A stretch of DNA of 64,000 bases from assembly GCF_037325665.1 (NCBI RefSeq), contig NC_090258.1, forward strand, positions 32,891,281 to 32,955,280, written 5' to 3'. This DNA comes from Littorina saxatilis (taxonomy: Eukaryota > Mollusca > Gastropoda > Littorinimorpha > Littorinidae). The notes under the pieces were generated by a model. That model saw only the letters and a program-made list of their open reading frames with translations. It was not told the DNA's origin and ran no database searches. Within the stretch, counting starts at the first letter, position 1, and each line of letters opens with the position of its first letter. Both the position numbers and the translations under genes were made by a program. Below, one piece after another: positions 35,032 to 46,400 of the stretch.

Positions 35032-35387
35032 GGCCAAAAAAAAAAAAAGGTCTGTTTACGGTAACATAGGGTGAAAAAATAGGGTCGGTAGGTCGGCTTT
35101 TTTTTTATTTATTTTTTTTAATTTTTTTTTTCTCCCCTCTCTATGAAAAGTATGATGTTTCACAGTTCATTTCTTCTCATCAATCCCTGTTTTTGCCCAA
35201 CATAACTATAAACAGTACTTTGAGCTTACCTCCCTTCTGTCGTCTGCTGTTTGAACGCAAACAGCTCTATTTTGGATGCGGTTTTTTTCTTCTTTTTTTT
35301 CAGACAATCCCAAAAAAAGATTAGGGTCGGGTCTAAAAACTAGGGTCGGTCGGGTTACCGTAAACAGACCTATTTTTTTTTTTGGCC
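35032..35387. mobile_element. PIF/Harbinger-like MITE, copy 1
   Basis: Left end GGCC, an A run, GGTCTGTTTACGGTAAC; right end the inverse, GTTACCGTAAACAGACC, a T run, GGCC. The flanks are TTA and TTG, a near-perfect 3-bp duplication. A second copy at 52048 has TAA on both sides. TWA duplications are the Harbinger signature. Confidence 0.75.
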
Positions 35388-36670
35388 TTGGCTTTCTTTT
35401 TGAGAAAAGTGAATAATGCTTTGATGAGTTTCAGTTGCATAGCCAAATATAAATGAATCATACACAAGCTATTACAATGTAGTAGTTAATAATGTTACGA
35501 ATTTAAAAATTCATAATGACAATAGACTGGTTTATGCTCTAAGCAATTGTAAGTTGTCTTTTACACAGTTCAAGTTCACTACACGTGTAGCTCTTTGCTG
35601 ACATTTTTAAGAGTGCATGCACATGATCAATGCAAGCTTAGCTAGCTATGGTTTAGAATGTACAATCTATGTTGCTATTTTTATGATGAAAATAAGGGGA
35701 GCATCTGTTAGTTTTGATGGATTAGGTGACATAACGCCGTGTAGTTGTACTTACTCATGTTTGGACCATAATTAAATGTTGCCACTGAACCTTTTTTCTT
35801 CATCTGATTACAACGTACAGGGTTGAGTATTTCATGGTGTTGCAGATGTGTGCACCTTAAATTACGCAAGCGCTACCATTGCACAGTTTATCTGCGTAAA
35901 TCCCTGTGTGGAAACTGTAGCTGGGTACATCTAGACTATGTGTGCAACCTGTGTTCATTACAGTATACATTTTTTTTTTTTACAGTGTATATATTATTGA
36001 TCTTGTAATGTTACGGTTTTTTAGAATCACTGAAAAAATCAATTTCTTAATAAATAAAACAGGTGACCTGTTTTAAGTGATTTGCTATGTCGATAGATGC
36101 TTCGTTTCTTGGCTCTTGTTTGATTGATCTAGGTCTGATGTTACTGGAAGACCAGTTTAGATCTGTTTTTCACCTGCCTTTAATTGAGGACTTCTTGCAT
36201 TGGAGGTAGACATTTTTTTAAATGTGTGTGGTTTTAGTTCTTACGTGTTTTTTTTGTTTTTTTGCATGGTGTTTTGGTCCCTGTATTATGGAATGTTGTC
36301 TTGACTCTAAGCACTTACATTTGATTTTGAGATCATTCATGATATCATGATATACTTTTTGATGGATTACAGGGTTTATGAATAAATGCCAGTTCAGGAA
36401 ACACGGTTGATTTTTGCATTCTTGCAGTAGTGTGCTAGAATTTCTCAAGCGGCATATTTGTTTATTTTCTCAGTTGCTTACATTTTTCATAGTGAACAGT
36501 TAGTGCTTCTTGTTTCTGCCAGAGTTGAAAGGAGAGAGAGAGAGACCGACAGAATGTGTTATACTGCTAAGTCTACACAATAATTATTAATTTTGTGTGG
36601 GCATGCAAGGGAGATAATTTTGTTCTTTTGCATGCACTGTACGCATGTATCATTGTTCATGCAGCACCAT
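35388..36670. other. No gene recognised; possible TMEM169 3' region
   Basis: AT-rich. TTAATAAATAAAAC near 36047 could be a distal polyadenylation signal for TMEM169, though two mobile elements and a SINE intervene. Nothing codes convincingly. Confidence 0.4.
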
Positions 36671-36878
36671 GTCACCAACTGAAACCTCTGCTGAACAATC
36701 CTTCTCATTGCGGTCAATGCGCATGCGCCAATCTCGGACTTAAAAAATGCGACCCTTTGACCGATCGAACCATGGGTTAGGGTATGGGTTAGGTTGTTTA
36801 CGACCTGATTAATCTCCCCATGTTAGCGCATTGACCGCAATGAGAAGGATTGTTCAGGCAGAGTTTTCAGTTCGTGAC
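36671..36878. mobile_element. Palindromic MITE with about 50-bp inverted ends
   Basis: GTCACCAACTGAAA...AACAATCCTTCTCATTGCGGTCAATGCGC at the left pairs with the inverse at 36826-36878. The loop has GGGTTAGGGTATGGGTTAGG. No target duplication was clear, so the superfamily is open. Confidence 0.75.
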
Positions 36879-38283
36879 ACCGGCTCTACCGTATGACTAA
36901 ATTATTCATACATTATTATCAGTGCAAGCTTTGCCCCGTTTTTTTGTGTTTGTTAAGTATATCTTTGATACTGGTTGACTTACAACCAGAACTGGATTTC
37001 AGCAGTCTAATTTATATTCTCAAACTGGTATGTGACCAGCTAGGTTCTTGTGTTGTCACCAGAAAAACAAAAAATAATGCAAGTCTGAGTGGGAATTTGA
37101 GGTGATATTTCATGTAACATCATGATTGTATGTGTATGTCAGTGAATGATACTTGTATGTCAGTGAATGATAATGTGATTACTTTTTCCATGTGGTGTGT
37201 TCACTTTTGCACCATTGTAAGGACATAAGCATACGTTCTATTGCTTTTGCAATCACCCTTGCGGTCAATGGCAGCTTTAGTTTAAGATGTTGTACACCTT
37301 AGTTCCCTGCCTATGTTTTTCTCATTGTGTAGCAGGGGTATGAATGTCTGTGACCCTGGGCAAGCAAACCAAGCAAAACACACACTGACAAAAACACACA
37401 TGTGCTCTAACCAAACCATCCCTAGCTTACTTCTTTTTGTTCCAGAACTAAATGCAGAACAGTTTTTTAAATGAATGACTTCTTCATTAAGTTCAAAACT
37501 CACACAATAGCCACAAAAAACAACCACCTTGTACATGTATTTTATTCTGTCTGAACAGCGATTATGCCTTGTCACAAGCATTTTAAGATACACATACCTT
37601 CCTAAGTGTCTTAACCATCCAACACCAATCCAGGCTTTCAAAACTAAGCCATATAAGCATTCCTCCACTTGAACATAAAACCATGAAACAACAACCTTGC
37701 TGCAGAAAGTGGGGACTTTTTCACTGAATTATGATTACTCTCATTGGAAATGGCATCTGTGATATCGCATCCAACACCAAAGTGGCTCAAGGATTTTATT
37801 GAGGTAGCAAATTTCTTAGCTTCTCTCATGCCAAGAGTTTTCTATTGATTAGCCTTAAATTCTATGACTGAATGCCTTACTCATCCTGTGTCACTATCAG
37901 TATGTAACAACAAAAATTGAGCCAGATGGAAGGGGACATTAGGTTTTGTTCTTCTTGTTGAACTTTCTGTATGTGAGAATTAAAACAAATTAAATGGATT
38001 TTTAAAGATTTGTAATCGATGTGATGGTATACACTTCGCATGCCCTGTGGAGACATGTAGGCTTTTTGCTGAGTATTTAAAAACAATGTCAAACTGTGAA
38101 TGTGCTTGAATGAATGCATTTTTAATTAAGGCTGTGAATTTTTTCAAGACTGAATGTCAGGTACTTACTAATTATCTTATTTTGATTACATTTGACTAAA
38201 TGCATGTAGTCTGGTGCTTTGTTATGTATATGGTTTTGTGCGAACTGAAATAAATTGGGCGAAATAGCTCCTTGTGCCTTGGC
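36879..38283. other. No gene recognised
   Basis: AT-rich. A 128-codon minus-strand frame (37282-37668) has no domain character and no splice context that I trust. Confidence 0.45.
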
Positions 38284-38287
38284 TTAA

Positions 38288-40110
38288 CCTTTGCCGTGCT
38301 TCCTGGGTTCACCTGTACCCAGAGACACACTAAAATCATTGTAACTCTGGAACCATAAAAGGTATCGTTTTGAAATTTTAAGTATCTCTCACACACCTAA
38401 TTTGCTCTCTGTCTGCAAATTTTTAGTGTGTACATGACAAAACATCAGAATTAATTGATTATGATAATTTACATAAACACTACCGATGGCGCGGGTTCAC
38501 ACATACCCATACTTTTAAAGAGTAGTAGTGATTGTAACTATCCCTCTGCCGACGGCGCGGGTTCTGCTACACCCATAATTACCAAAGCGGCGGAACAGTG
38601 TCTGTCTGCCTGTTTGTCTCCAAGAGACTCTCTGTCTGTCTATCCGTCTATCTGACTGTCTGTCTCTGTCTGTCTCTCTCTCTGTCTGTCTCTCTCTCTG
38701 TCTCTCTTTCTGTCTCTCTCTCTTAGTCTCTCTCTCTGTCTCTCTCTCTTAGTCTCTCTCTCTCTGTCTCTCTTTCTTAGTCTCTCTCTCTCTCTTTCTT
38801 AGTCTCTCTCTCTCTCTTTCTTAGTCTCTCTCTCTCTTAGTCTCTCTCTCTTTCTTTCTTAGTCTCTCGCTCTCTCTCTTTCTTAGTCTCTCTCTCTATT
38901 TCTTAGTCTCTCTCTCTCTCTCTAGCTCTTTCTTAGTCTCTCTCTCTCTTTCTTAGTCTCTCTCTCTCTCTCTTTCTTAGTCTCTCTCTCTCTCTTTCTT
39001 AGTCTCTCTCTCTCTCTTTCTTAGTCTCTCTCTCTCTCTTTCTTAGTCTCTCTCTCTTTCTTAGTCTCTCTCTCTCTCTCTTTCTTAGTCTCTCTCTCTC
39101 TCTTTCTTAGTCTCTCTCTCTCTCTTTCTTAGTCTCTCTCTCTCTTTCTTAGTCTCTCTCTCTCTCTCTCTCTCTCTTAGTCTCTCTCTCTTTCTTAGTC
39201 TCTCTTTCTCTCTCTTAGTCTCTCTTTCTCTCTCTTTCTTAGTCTCTCTCTCTTTTTTTTTAGTCTCTCTCTCTCTCTCTTTCTTAGTCTCTCTCTCTCT
39301 TTCTTAGTCTCTCTCTCTCTCTCTCTTAGTCTCTCTCTCTCTTTCTTAGTCCCTCTCTCTCTCTCTCTTAGTCTCTCTCTCTTTCTTAGTCTCTCTTTCT
39401 CTCTCTTAGTCTCTCTCTCTCTTTCTTAGTCTCTCTCTCTCTTTTTTAGTCTCTCTTTCTCTCTTTCTTAGTCTCTCTCTCTCTTTTTCTTAATCTCTCT
39501 CTCTTTCTTAGTCTCTCTCTCTCTCTTTCTTAGTCTCTCTCTCTTTCTTAGTCTCCCTCTCTCTTTCTTAGTCTCTTTCTCTCTCTTTCTTAGTCTCTCT
39601 CTCTTTCTTAGTCTCTCTCTCTCTCTTTCTTAGTCTCTCTCTCTCTCTCTTTATTTCTCTCTCTCTTTATTTGTCTCTCTCTCTCTATCTTTCTTAGTCT
39701 CTCTCTCTCTTTCATAGTATCTCTCTCTCTCTCTCTCTTTCTTAGTCTCTCTCTCTCTTTCTTAGTCTCTCTCTCTTTCTTAGTCTCTCTCTCTTTCTTA
39801 GTCTCTCTCTCTTTCTTTCTTAGTCTCTCTCTCTCTCTTTCTTAGTCTCTCACTCTCTTTCTTAGACTCTCTCTCTCTCTTTCTTAGTCTCTCTCTCTCT
39901 TTCTTAGTCTCTCTCTTTCTTAGTCTCTCTCTCTCTCTTTCTTAGTCTCCCTCTCTCTCTTTGTTAGTCTCTCTCTCTCTCTTTCTTAGTCTCTCACTCT
40001 CTTTCTTAGACTCTCTCTCTCTCTTTCTTAGACTCTCTCTCTCTCTTTCTTAGTCTCTCTCTCTTTCTTAGTCTCTCTCTCTCTTTCTTAGTCTCTCTGT
40101 CTCTGTCTTA

Positions 40111-40159
<49 letters not shown>

Positions 40160-40462
40160 AGTCTCTCAGTCTCTCTCAGTCTCTCCCTCCCCCTCTCCCT
40201 CCCCCTCTCCCTCCCCTGCAAGAGGTCGGTGAAGGGAGAAACTCGATGCAACCACTGACTGAAGTAGCGCTGTGGGTTTCCCTGAACCGGCACCCCGTCG
40301 TTAGAGAAATAAACGGTAAAAACCCTCTTTCAAATGTATGGGTTCAGACAAACCCGCATCGTCGTTAGAGGAATAAACGGTAAAAACCCTCTTTCAAATG
40401 TATGGGTTCAGACAAACCCGCATCGTCGGGAGTGTGTAGTCAAAAGCGGCATCCGGCAAAGG
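38288..40462 (-). mobile_element. TTAA-flanked piggyBac-like element with GA minisatellite, copy 2 (inverted)
   Basis: TTAA lies at 38284-38287 and 40463-40466, with termini CCTTTGCCG and CGGCAAAGG. It is the reverse complement of 15947-17942, including both terminal modules, with a few substitutions in the unique parts and a different array length (38640-40200 as CT-rich strand). Confidence 0.88.
38640..40200. repeat. TTTCTTAGTCTCTCTC minisatellite (pyrimidine strand)
   Basis: Inverted counterpart of 16190-17570: variable (CT)n plus TTTCTTAG units over about 1.55 kb. Confidence 0.95.
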
Positions 40463-40536
40463 TTAATAGTTGTACTTGTACTGATCGGTGTGTTTAAACT
40501 TCACGGGATCACGCTTTGGACTTCACAGTCCGAGTG

Positions 40537-40620
40537 ATGTGGGTCATGTGCGACCCATACTTTCTAAGGAAAAATTCAATGTAAAAAGTATGGGTAGTTC
40601 ACGACCCATGCTATTCAAAT
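40537..40620. repeat. Paired GGGT...ACCC stem-loops
   Basis: GTGGGTCATGTGCGACCCAT and ATGGGTAGTTCACGACCCAT lie about 65 bp apart, just outside the TTAA element. They echo the hairpins inside that element with different loops. A (TA)n tract follows. Confidence 0.6.
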
Positions 40621-40734
40621 ATATATATATATATGTAGATAAACTGTGATGCACAAACGCCATAATAGCTTACAGAGGCCTGTACGTTCAATCATTTTTG
40701 GCATCACCACTGCAAGAGTGCTGAAATCCTACAG

Positions 40735-40893
40735 CCCCTCTAACAGTGTAATAACATTCAAAGTGGTTGTGATATTATCTCGTGAAACCCCTCTAACAGT
40801 GTAATAACATTCAAAGTGGTTGTGATATTATCTCGTGAAACCCCTCTAACAGTGTAATAACATTCAAAGTGGTTGTGATATTATCTCGTGAAA
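40735..40893. repeat. 53-bp tandem repeat, three copies
   Basis: CCCCTCTAACAGTGTAATAA starts at 40735, 40788 and 40841, exactly 53 bp apart. Confidence 0.93.
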
Positions 40894-42110
40894 GGGAGAG
40901 CCTTTTTGCGCCTCATCCTACTCCTATTGGAGCAGAAACAGCAACTACTGATCCGTCAAACGAGCATCCCCTATTCTTCACATTTGCTTTGCTAATGATA
41001 CTGATAGACAAAAAGAAAATAGTGCACACTACAGTCATTACAGATGACTTCATTCTGTCTCTTCAGTTTTAACAATATTTTGTTAGATAATTCTGTTGTC
41101 TGCTCAGGGTCACTTACAGTAGCAATAAGCAACGTGCCCCAAGGACATCCAATATTGGCAACAGATTAACTCAAATTATAAGTCTCTGAACGGTTAAAAG
41201 TTGCTTATCAAAAATATACTGAGCAACAATTAAAGTCAGTCCACTGTTGTTACACCTGGCAAACTCCACCTCAAACTCCAAAGCAAGTGAACAGAGTTCT
41301 GCCCTTGATCAAAAGCAACAGGCAGAGTTTCTTCCCTTGTCATTGTCACAAATATTGAGGTTGACCAAGTCTGCACAGCTTCATCCACAAGACAGTCTCC
41401 AATGATGGGAGTCCATAATTTGTGTGAAGAGTGTGGACTTTGTTGCAGCAAAAGCTCATCTCCTGGAATTCATTGCAGTTTCTTTGAACAATCCAACTCG
41501 AAGGGAGTGCCAGTGATGCAAGCATAGGTTAGACTGGACTTCGGCCCTCAACTTTCAGAGACTGCAACAAAACAAAACAAAATTTATTTTTAGGTTTCCA
41601 TAAATCTGAATGACAAACAGTAGCCTAGTTTGCAATTTTACTTTAAAATTCAATGCATATATATATATATCAATTGACACTGTCACAGACTACAGATATC
41701 AAGGTTTTGCATTTTAATATAATCTACAATAAGACGTAGTCTTAGTCTTGTAAACTTAATTAAGAAGAAAAATCATTACCACATTTAATCTTAATAATCT
41801 CCAGTGTGACTGTAATTGTAAAATACATGTAATTGAAAAAAATTAACAAGCACGTCTTTACATTATGAAATAAGTTAATTGTCATCAGTCATACATATAA
41901 TAAATGTAAAATTATATTTATAATTCCATCAGAATGTTCTTCAAATAACTAAATACAACTACAAGTAATAGTAATAATGCCATTTGTTTATGGATCAACT
42001 TGAGAGGTGTGTCTTCTATGCCACAACCAGGTAAGTCTTTACGAATATATATCACATCACATGTATTCCGTGAAAACATCGATCATTGACAGTGACACGG
42101 AAACGGCTAG
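40894..42110. other. No gene recognised
   Basis: The region around 41230-41560 is less AT-rich and has short minus-strand frames, but I recognise no protein and trust no splice site there. Confidence 0.45.
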
Positions 42111-42114
42111 AGAG

Positions 42115-42659
42115 GGATCCGTACACCTGCAAGGACGTGGATCGCCTCGAAGCTGTGCAGCGCAGGGCAGCCCGATGGGTTGTAAATCGCCACCGCAAGA
42201 CTTCGAGCGTGTACTTGTACTGATCGGTGTGTTTAAACTTCACGGGATCACTCCCAAGGATGGGATCCGTACACCTGCAAGGACGTGGATCGCCTCGAAG
42301 CTGTGCAGCACAGGGCAGCCCGATGGGTTGTAAATCGCCACCGCAAGACTTCGAGCGTTGATGCCATGTTGGAACACTTGCAGTGGCCCACACTTCAAGA
42401 TCGGCGCCGCAGAGCCCGCCTCATCACCATGTACAAATACACCAATGGCTTGCTGTCGATCAACACCCGCAACACACCCACCCCAAATCCCACCGCCAAA
42501 AGCACCAGACTCCTTCACGATGCTGCCTACCAGCTACCGTTGTGCCGCACAACCTACCGCCAGAAGTCCTTCTTTCCACGCACCATCGTGGACTGGAACG
42601 CGCTCCCGGGTGAGGTCGCTCTCAGCCCCTCTCTGGAAGCCTTCAAATCCCGGATCTAG
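42115..42659 (+). pseudogene. C-terminal remnant of a CR1/L2/Jockey-type LINE, internally duplicated
   Basis: The main frame (42285-42659) reads DRLEAVQHRAARWVVN, SVDAMLEHLQWPTLQ, RARLITMYKY and FFPRTIVDWNALP, ending in a stop. This is the well-known C-terminal tail of CR1/L2-like reverse transcriptase proteins. The first roughly 93 bp (GGATCCGTACACCTGCAAGG to CTTCGAGCG) occur twice, at about 42117 and 42264, separated by about 50 bp. Of that spacer, 41 bp match 40472-40512. The catalytic domain is absent. Confidence 0.85.
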
Positions 42660-43300
42660 ACACCCCTCCCCGCCCCACCCCCCCCTCCCCCCGCCCCTGA
42701 TCCTCCCCACCTCCCTCCTCTATTTCTACCCCCCACTAGCTATCACTGAACCCCCGGGCAGTTCTGATGACACCAGCTGCAAATCATCTTCGCAACTCTC
42801 TCCAAAGTCTGCAGAATCTTCACTTTGATGAAGGCGGCAGTCTAAAGAAAGAAGAAGAAGAGACAGACAGAGACAGAGACAGAGAGAGAGCGTTCCACTT
42901 TCACATGTATACAAAACGCCATACAAACAGCAGAAATGAAATTGGAACTGGAAGCCTGCTTTAGATGTATTACGTATGCATGGACCAGTAAAGTTCCACT
43001 ACCTCAAAGACTAAAGCTTACCAATGATCAAGTAGATGGTAGAGAATTATCAGGTCAAAGACTCAAACTCAACGTTTGTTGTCGGGCAGGTGCTTTCAGT
43101 CACGATCCTGTTGCTCTCTAACCCAAATTGCCAAATTCGGTTCGGTGAGCTTTGATGATTAATCTTTTCACAATAAGGGTTCAAACAGGTGTAATAATTA
43201 TTCTTTTTGATTTTCTTCAATTAAATCTTGCAATAAAACAATGCACACACATTTACCTGCATGAACAGATACGCACACGAAGAGATGGCTTTGAGAGTAT
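42660..43300. other. No gene recognised
   Basis: C-rich 3' flank of the LINE remnant (to 42720), then (GACAGA)n near 42860 and ordinary AT-rich sequence. Confidence 0.45.
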
Positions 43301-43309
43301 ATCAGTCCT

Positions 43310-43383
43310 CTGATGTCACTTCCTGTTAAAACCAGAGGGTCACCTTTCGAGATCAGGAGCAGTAAAGAAAACCTGACAATAAG
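43310..43383 (+). promoter_or_regulatory. Likely NDUFA4 promoter / 5' UTR with ETS site
   Basis: CACTTCCTGT at 43317-43326 is a perfect ETS-type core in the 70 bp upstream of the start codon. ETS (GABP/NRF-2) sites are typical of genes for respiratory-chain subunits in animals. The transcription start cannot be placed from sequence alone. Confidence 0.35.
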
Positions 43384-43425
43384 ATGAAAGGACTCACCGC
43401 CTCCAGTTTAAAGGGCCACCCTTCT
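43384..43425 (+). CDS. NDUFA4: NDUFA4 exon 1 (coding part)
   Basis: Encodes MKGLTASSLKGHPS and ends before GTGAGT (phase 0). The HPS/LIPLF junction matches the family's KHPA-LIPLF sequence. Confidence 0.9.
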
Positions 43426-46400
43426 GTGAGTATTTGTAAAATATGACGTTTTTACTCTGGTCAAATGAATGCAGGCTCCGTCTGACATTGTTTATAGATG
43501 TGTTGTGTGCATGCAACGCACTTGCTGCCCTTGCAGTGTACTCTACTACTGTTGATCAGTGGGAACCACTCGCCCATAGCGTATCATACGCCGTATGCAG
43601 TCTTGCAGTTGCAGAGTTAAAACTAAGTGTTAGTGTTTACCACCTGTAGCCACACAGTAGGTGATTTTTTGCAGCTCTTTGCGAACACCTGTGTGCAAGA
43701 GTTGAAATCTATAGTACAAAATAAAACGACAGTAAATTGTTAGATTATAATTACATATTCTTACTCCGAATCACATGATTTGCATTGACCCACTTCGATG
43801 CTTAGGTTATGATAAAAGCTACCCCGTCTAGGTATAAGGGGAGCAACCCCAACTAAAAAAGTGACTGCACCAGCATGACTGACACCCTGGGTTACGTCCC
43901 ATGTAGCCTACTACGTCATCAATGGTGCTGGTCACGTGATACCCCTTCAATCGACTACTATCACTCAAGGGTGACGGTTGTGTACGCTTTTGCTCTGGCT
44001 GGTTTTGTGTCTACGGCACCCTCCGGCCTCGGCCCCCGTCTACTTCTTGCTGGCTTGCAGCTGGTGAGATCGTTCATATTTTCTTGTATATTTTATTGCT
44101 TCTGCTGTGAATTTCGCATGTCTGTTGGACTCTGAAGTTCTCAGCAGTTGTTTGGCTTCCTCATGGTCGCCATTTGCATTAGCACGTTGTCTGGCTTCTG
44201 TTGTTTTAGCCGTGTTCGGCTATTAACGCTGTTGTAGCTTGCTTTGTAGCTGCCGTCGGTAGCTGTTACGTATGTGCTTATCTATTTGCGTGCTTGCTTC
44301 TGAAATGTTTGTGTCTGTACGGACTTTATTATTTTCAGACTTGTGGCTTCCTCTTTGGTCGCCATTTTTAGCTAGCATGTTGTTGTTATGTTGATTTTTC
44401 GTCCGTTCTCGGACGCTTAACTCTTCGTATAGCTAGTTGTTTAGCTGCCTTTGGTAGCTCCTAAACTGGTTTTACCTGCCCTCTTTGCTGGCTTCTGAAA
44501 GGTTGGCGTCCGTTCGGACTTTGCTAGTTTCAGTTGTTTGTTTATTTTTCTCTCGGTGCTTACTTGACCGTTAATGAGAATTAGAGGGAGCTAAGGCCGA
44601 GGGTAGGGCTTGGGCCCTGCTAAGCTCTATCCCTCAGCAGCCTCTTCTTTTGATGAACTCCTTTGTTGTTCATGTTGGCACAATTTTAGGCAATTTTTTA
44701 CGTTGTTCTGTGCCGTTTTTTCGGTTACGGACGATTGGCCGTCTGGCTCTCAGCCGTCCGTTTTGGCCTCTAAGGCTGTCGTTTTACGTCTGTTTCGGCT
44801 CCAGAGTCTAGGGCTCTGGGGTCTGCACTTATCTTTTGCTTATTTCCAGAAATAGATTCCCTCGTTCGCGAGGTTTGCCGCGGCGGACTTCGTCGCCAGC
44901 TCTGCCCCCCGCCTGGGGGTTAGGCGACTTTCTCTCCTTCAGACTCTGGGTCTTCTCCGGACCAGGCTGCTGTCCACCGTGATGTTTCTGGACGGTCCCT
45001 TGGGGATCTTCTTCTCCTCTTCCTGGCCGGCATTTGTTGCCTTCCGCTTGCGGTAGCGCAACAGTGCATGTCCCTCCGGGGATCCGGCCACAACAAGGTT
45101 GGTGTCTGCAGCAGCCGTTTACGGCAGCTGCACTTCCGGTTTCCGGAATCGGATGTTCTCCTGCTAGTGAGCAGACGGTGTTCACGTCAGGTCTGAACCT
45201 CTCCGTACTCCAGCAGTCGGTTCTGACAGCTGGGCTTCCTGCTGTTGCAGGAAGTAGGGGTTCACCGTCTAGTGAGCAGATGGTGTTCACGTCCGGTACG
45301 AACCCCGCCTTACGTCAGCAGTCGTCCGCGACAGCTGCTTCCGGCTCAGGCCGGAAGTAAAAGGCTCACTGGCTAGTGTTCGGACTACGTTCACGTCCGG
45401 TTTGAGCCTTGCCTTACGTCAGCAGTCGTCCGCGGCAGCTGCGCTTCCGGTTCCGGCCGGAAGTGTAGGTTCACCGGTAGTGCACAGGCTGCTGTCACGT
45501 CCGGTTTGGGCCTTACCCTACGTCAGCAGTCGTCAGCGTCAGCTGGGCTTCCGGTTCCGGCCGGAAGTGTAGGTTCACTGGTTAGTGCTCAGGCTGCTGT
45601 CACTTCTGGTTCGAGCCTTTACCTACTTCAGCAGTCGTCCGCGACAGCGCCGCTTCCGGGTACGGCCGGAAGCGTAGGTTCACTGGTTAGTGTACAGACT
45701 GCTGTCACGTCCGGTTTCGAGCCTTGCCCTACGGCAGCAGTCGTACGCGACGGCTGTGCTTCCAGTTCCGGCTGGAAGTATCGGTTCACTGGTTAGTGCA
45801 CAGGCTACTGGCACGTCCAGTTTGAACCTTGCCTTACGGCGGCGGTCGTACGCGACCTCTGCGCTTCTGGCTGCGGACGGAAGGTGAGCTCACCGGTTAG
45901 TGCACAGGCTGCTGTCACTTCTGGTTCGAGCTTGCCCTACTTCAGCTGTCGTCCGCGACAGCTTTGCTTCTGGTTCCGGCTGGAAGCGTAGGTTCACTGG
46001 TTAGTGCACAGACTACGGTCACGTTCGGTTTGAACCTTGCCTTATGTCGGCGATCGTGCGCGACCTCTGCGCTTCTGGCTCCGGCCGGAGGTGGGGGCTC
46101 ACTGGATAGTGGACCTGCTATGGTCCCATCTGGTTTGAGTCTGGTTTTTTCGTCAGCAGTGCCCTTTGGGCTTGCAGGCTCCCTGCCTCAGGCGGATTAG
46201 CAGCTACCACACACTTCGGTAGTGGGTTCTGCCGTTCTCCTCACTTCCTGTGCCTTTGGTCTTCGACGCCTCTCATCCTCCTCTTAGTCAGGGGTGAAGT
46301 TTGGCCGTTGACCTGCAGGAAAGGGGCTTCAGGCTCCGGCCTTCCCAGCTTCGGGACATTAGCGGCTCAGAGGAAGTTGCCTTTGCCCAGGATGTCCCGG

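Noticed and set aside
37282-37668. 128-codon minus-strand frame
   Set aside because: No recognisable domain, biased composition and no supported splice signals.
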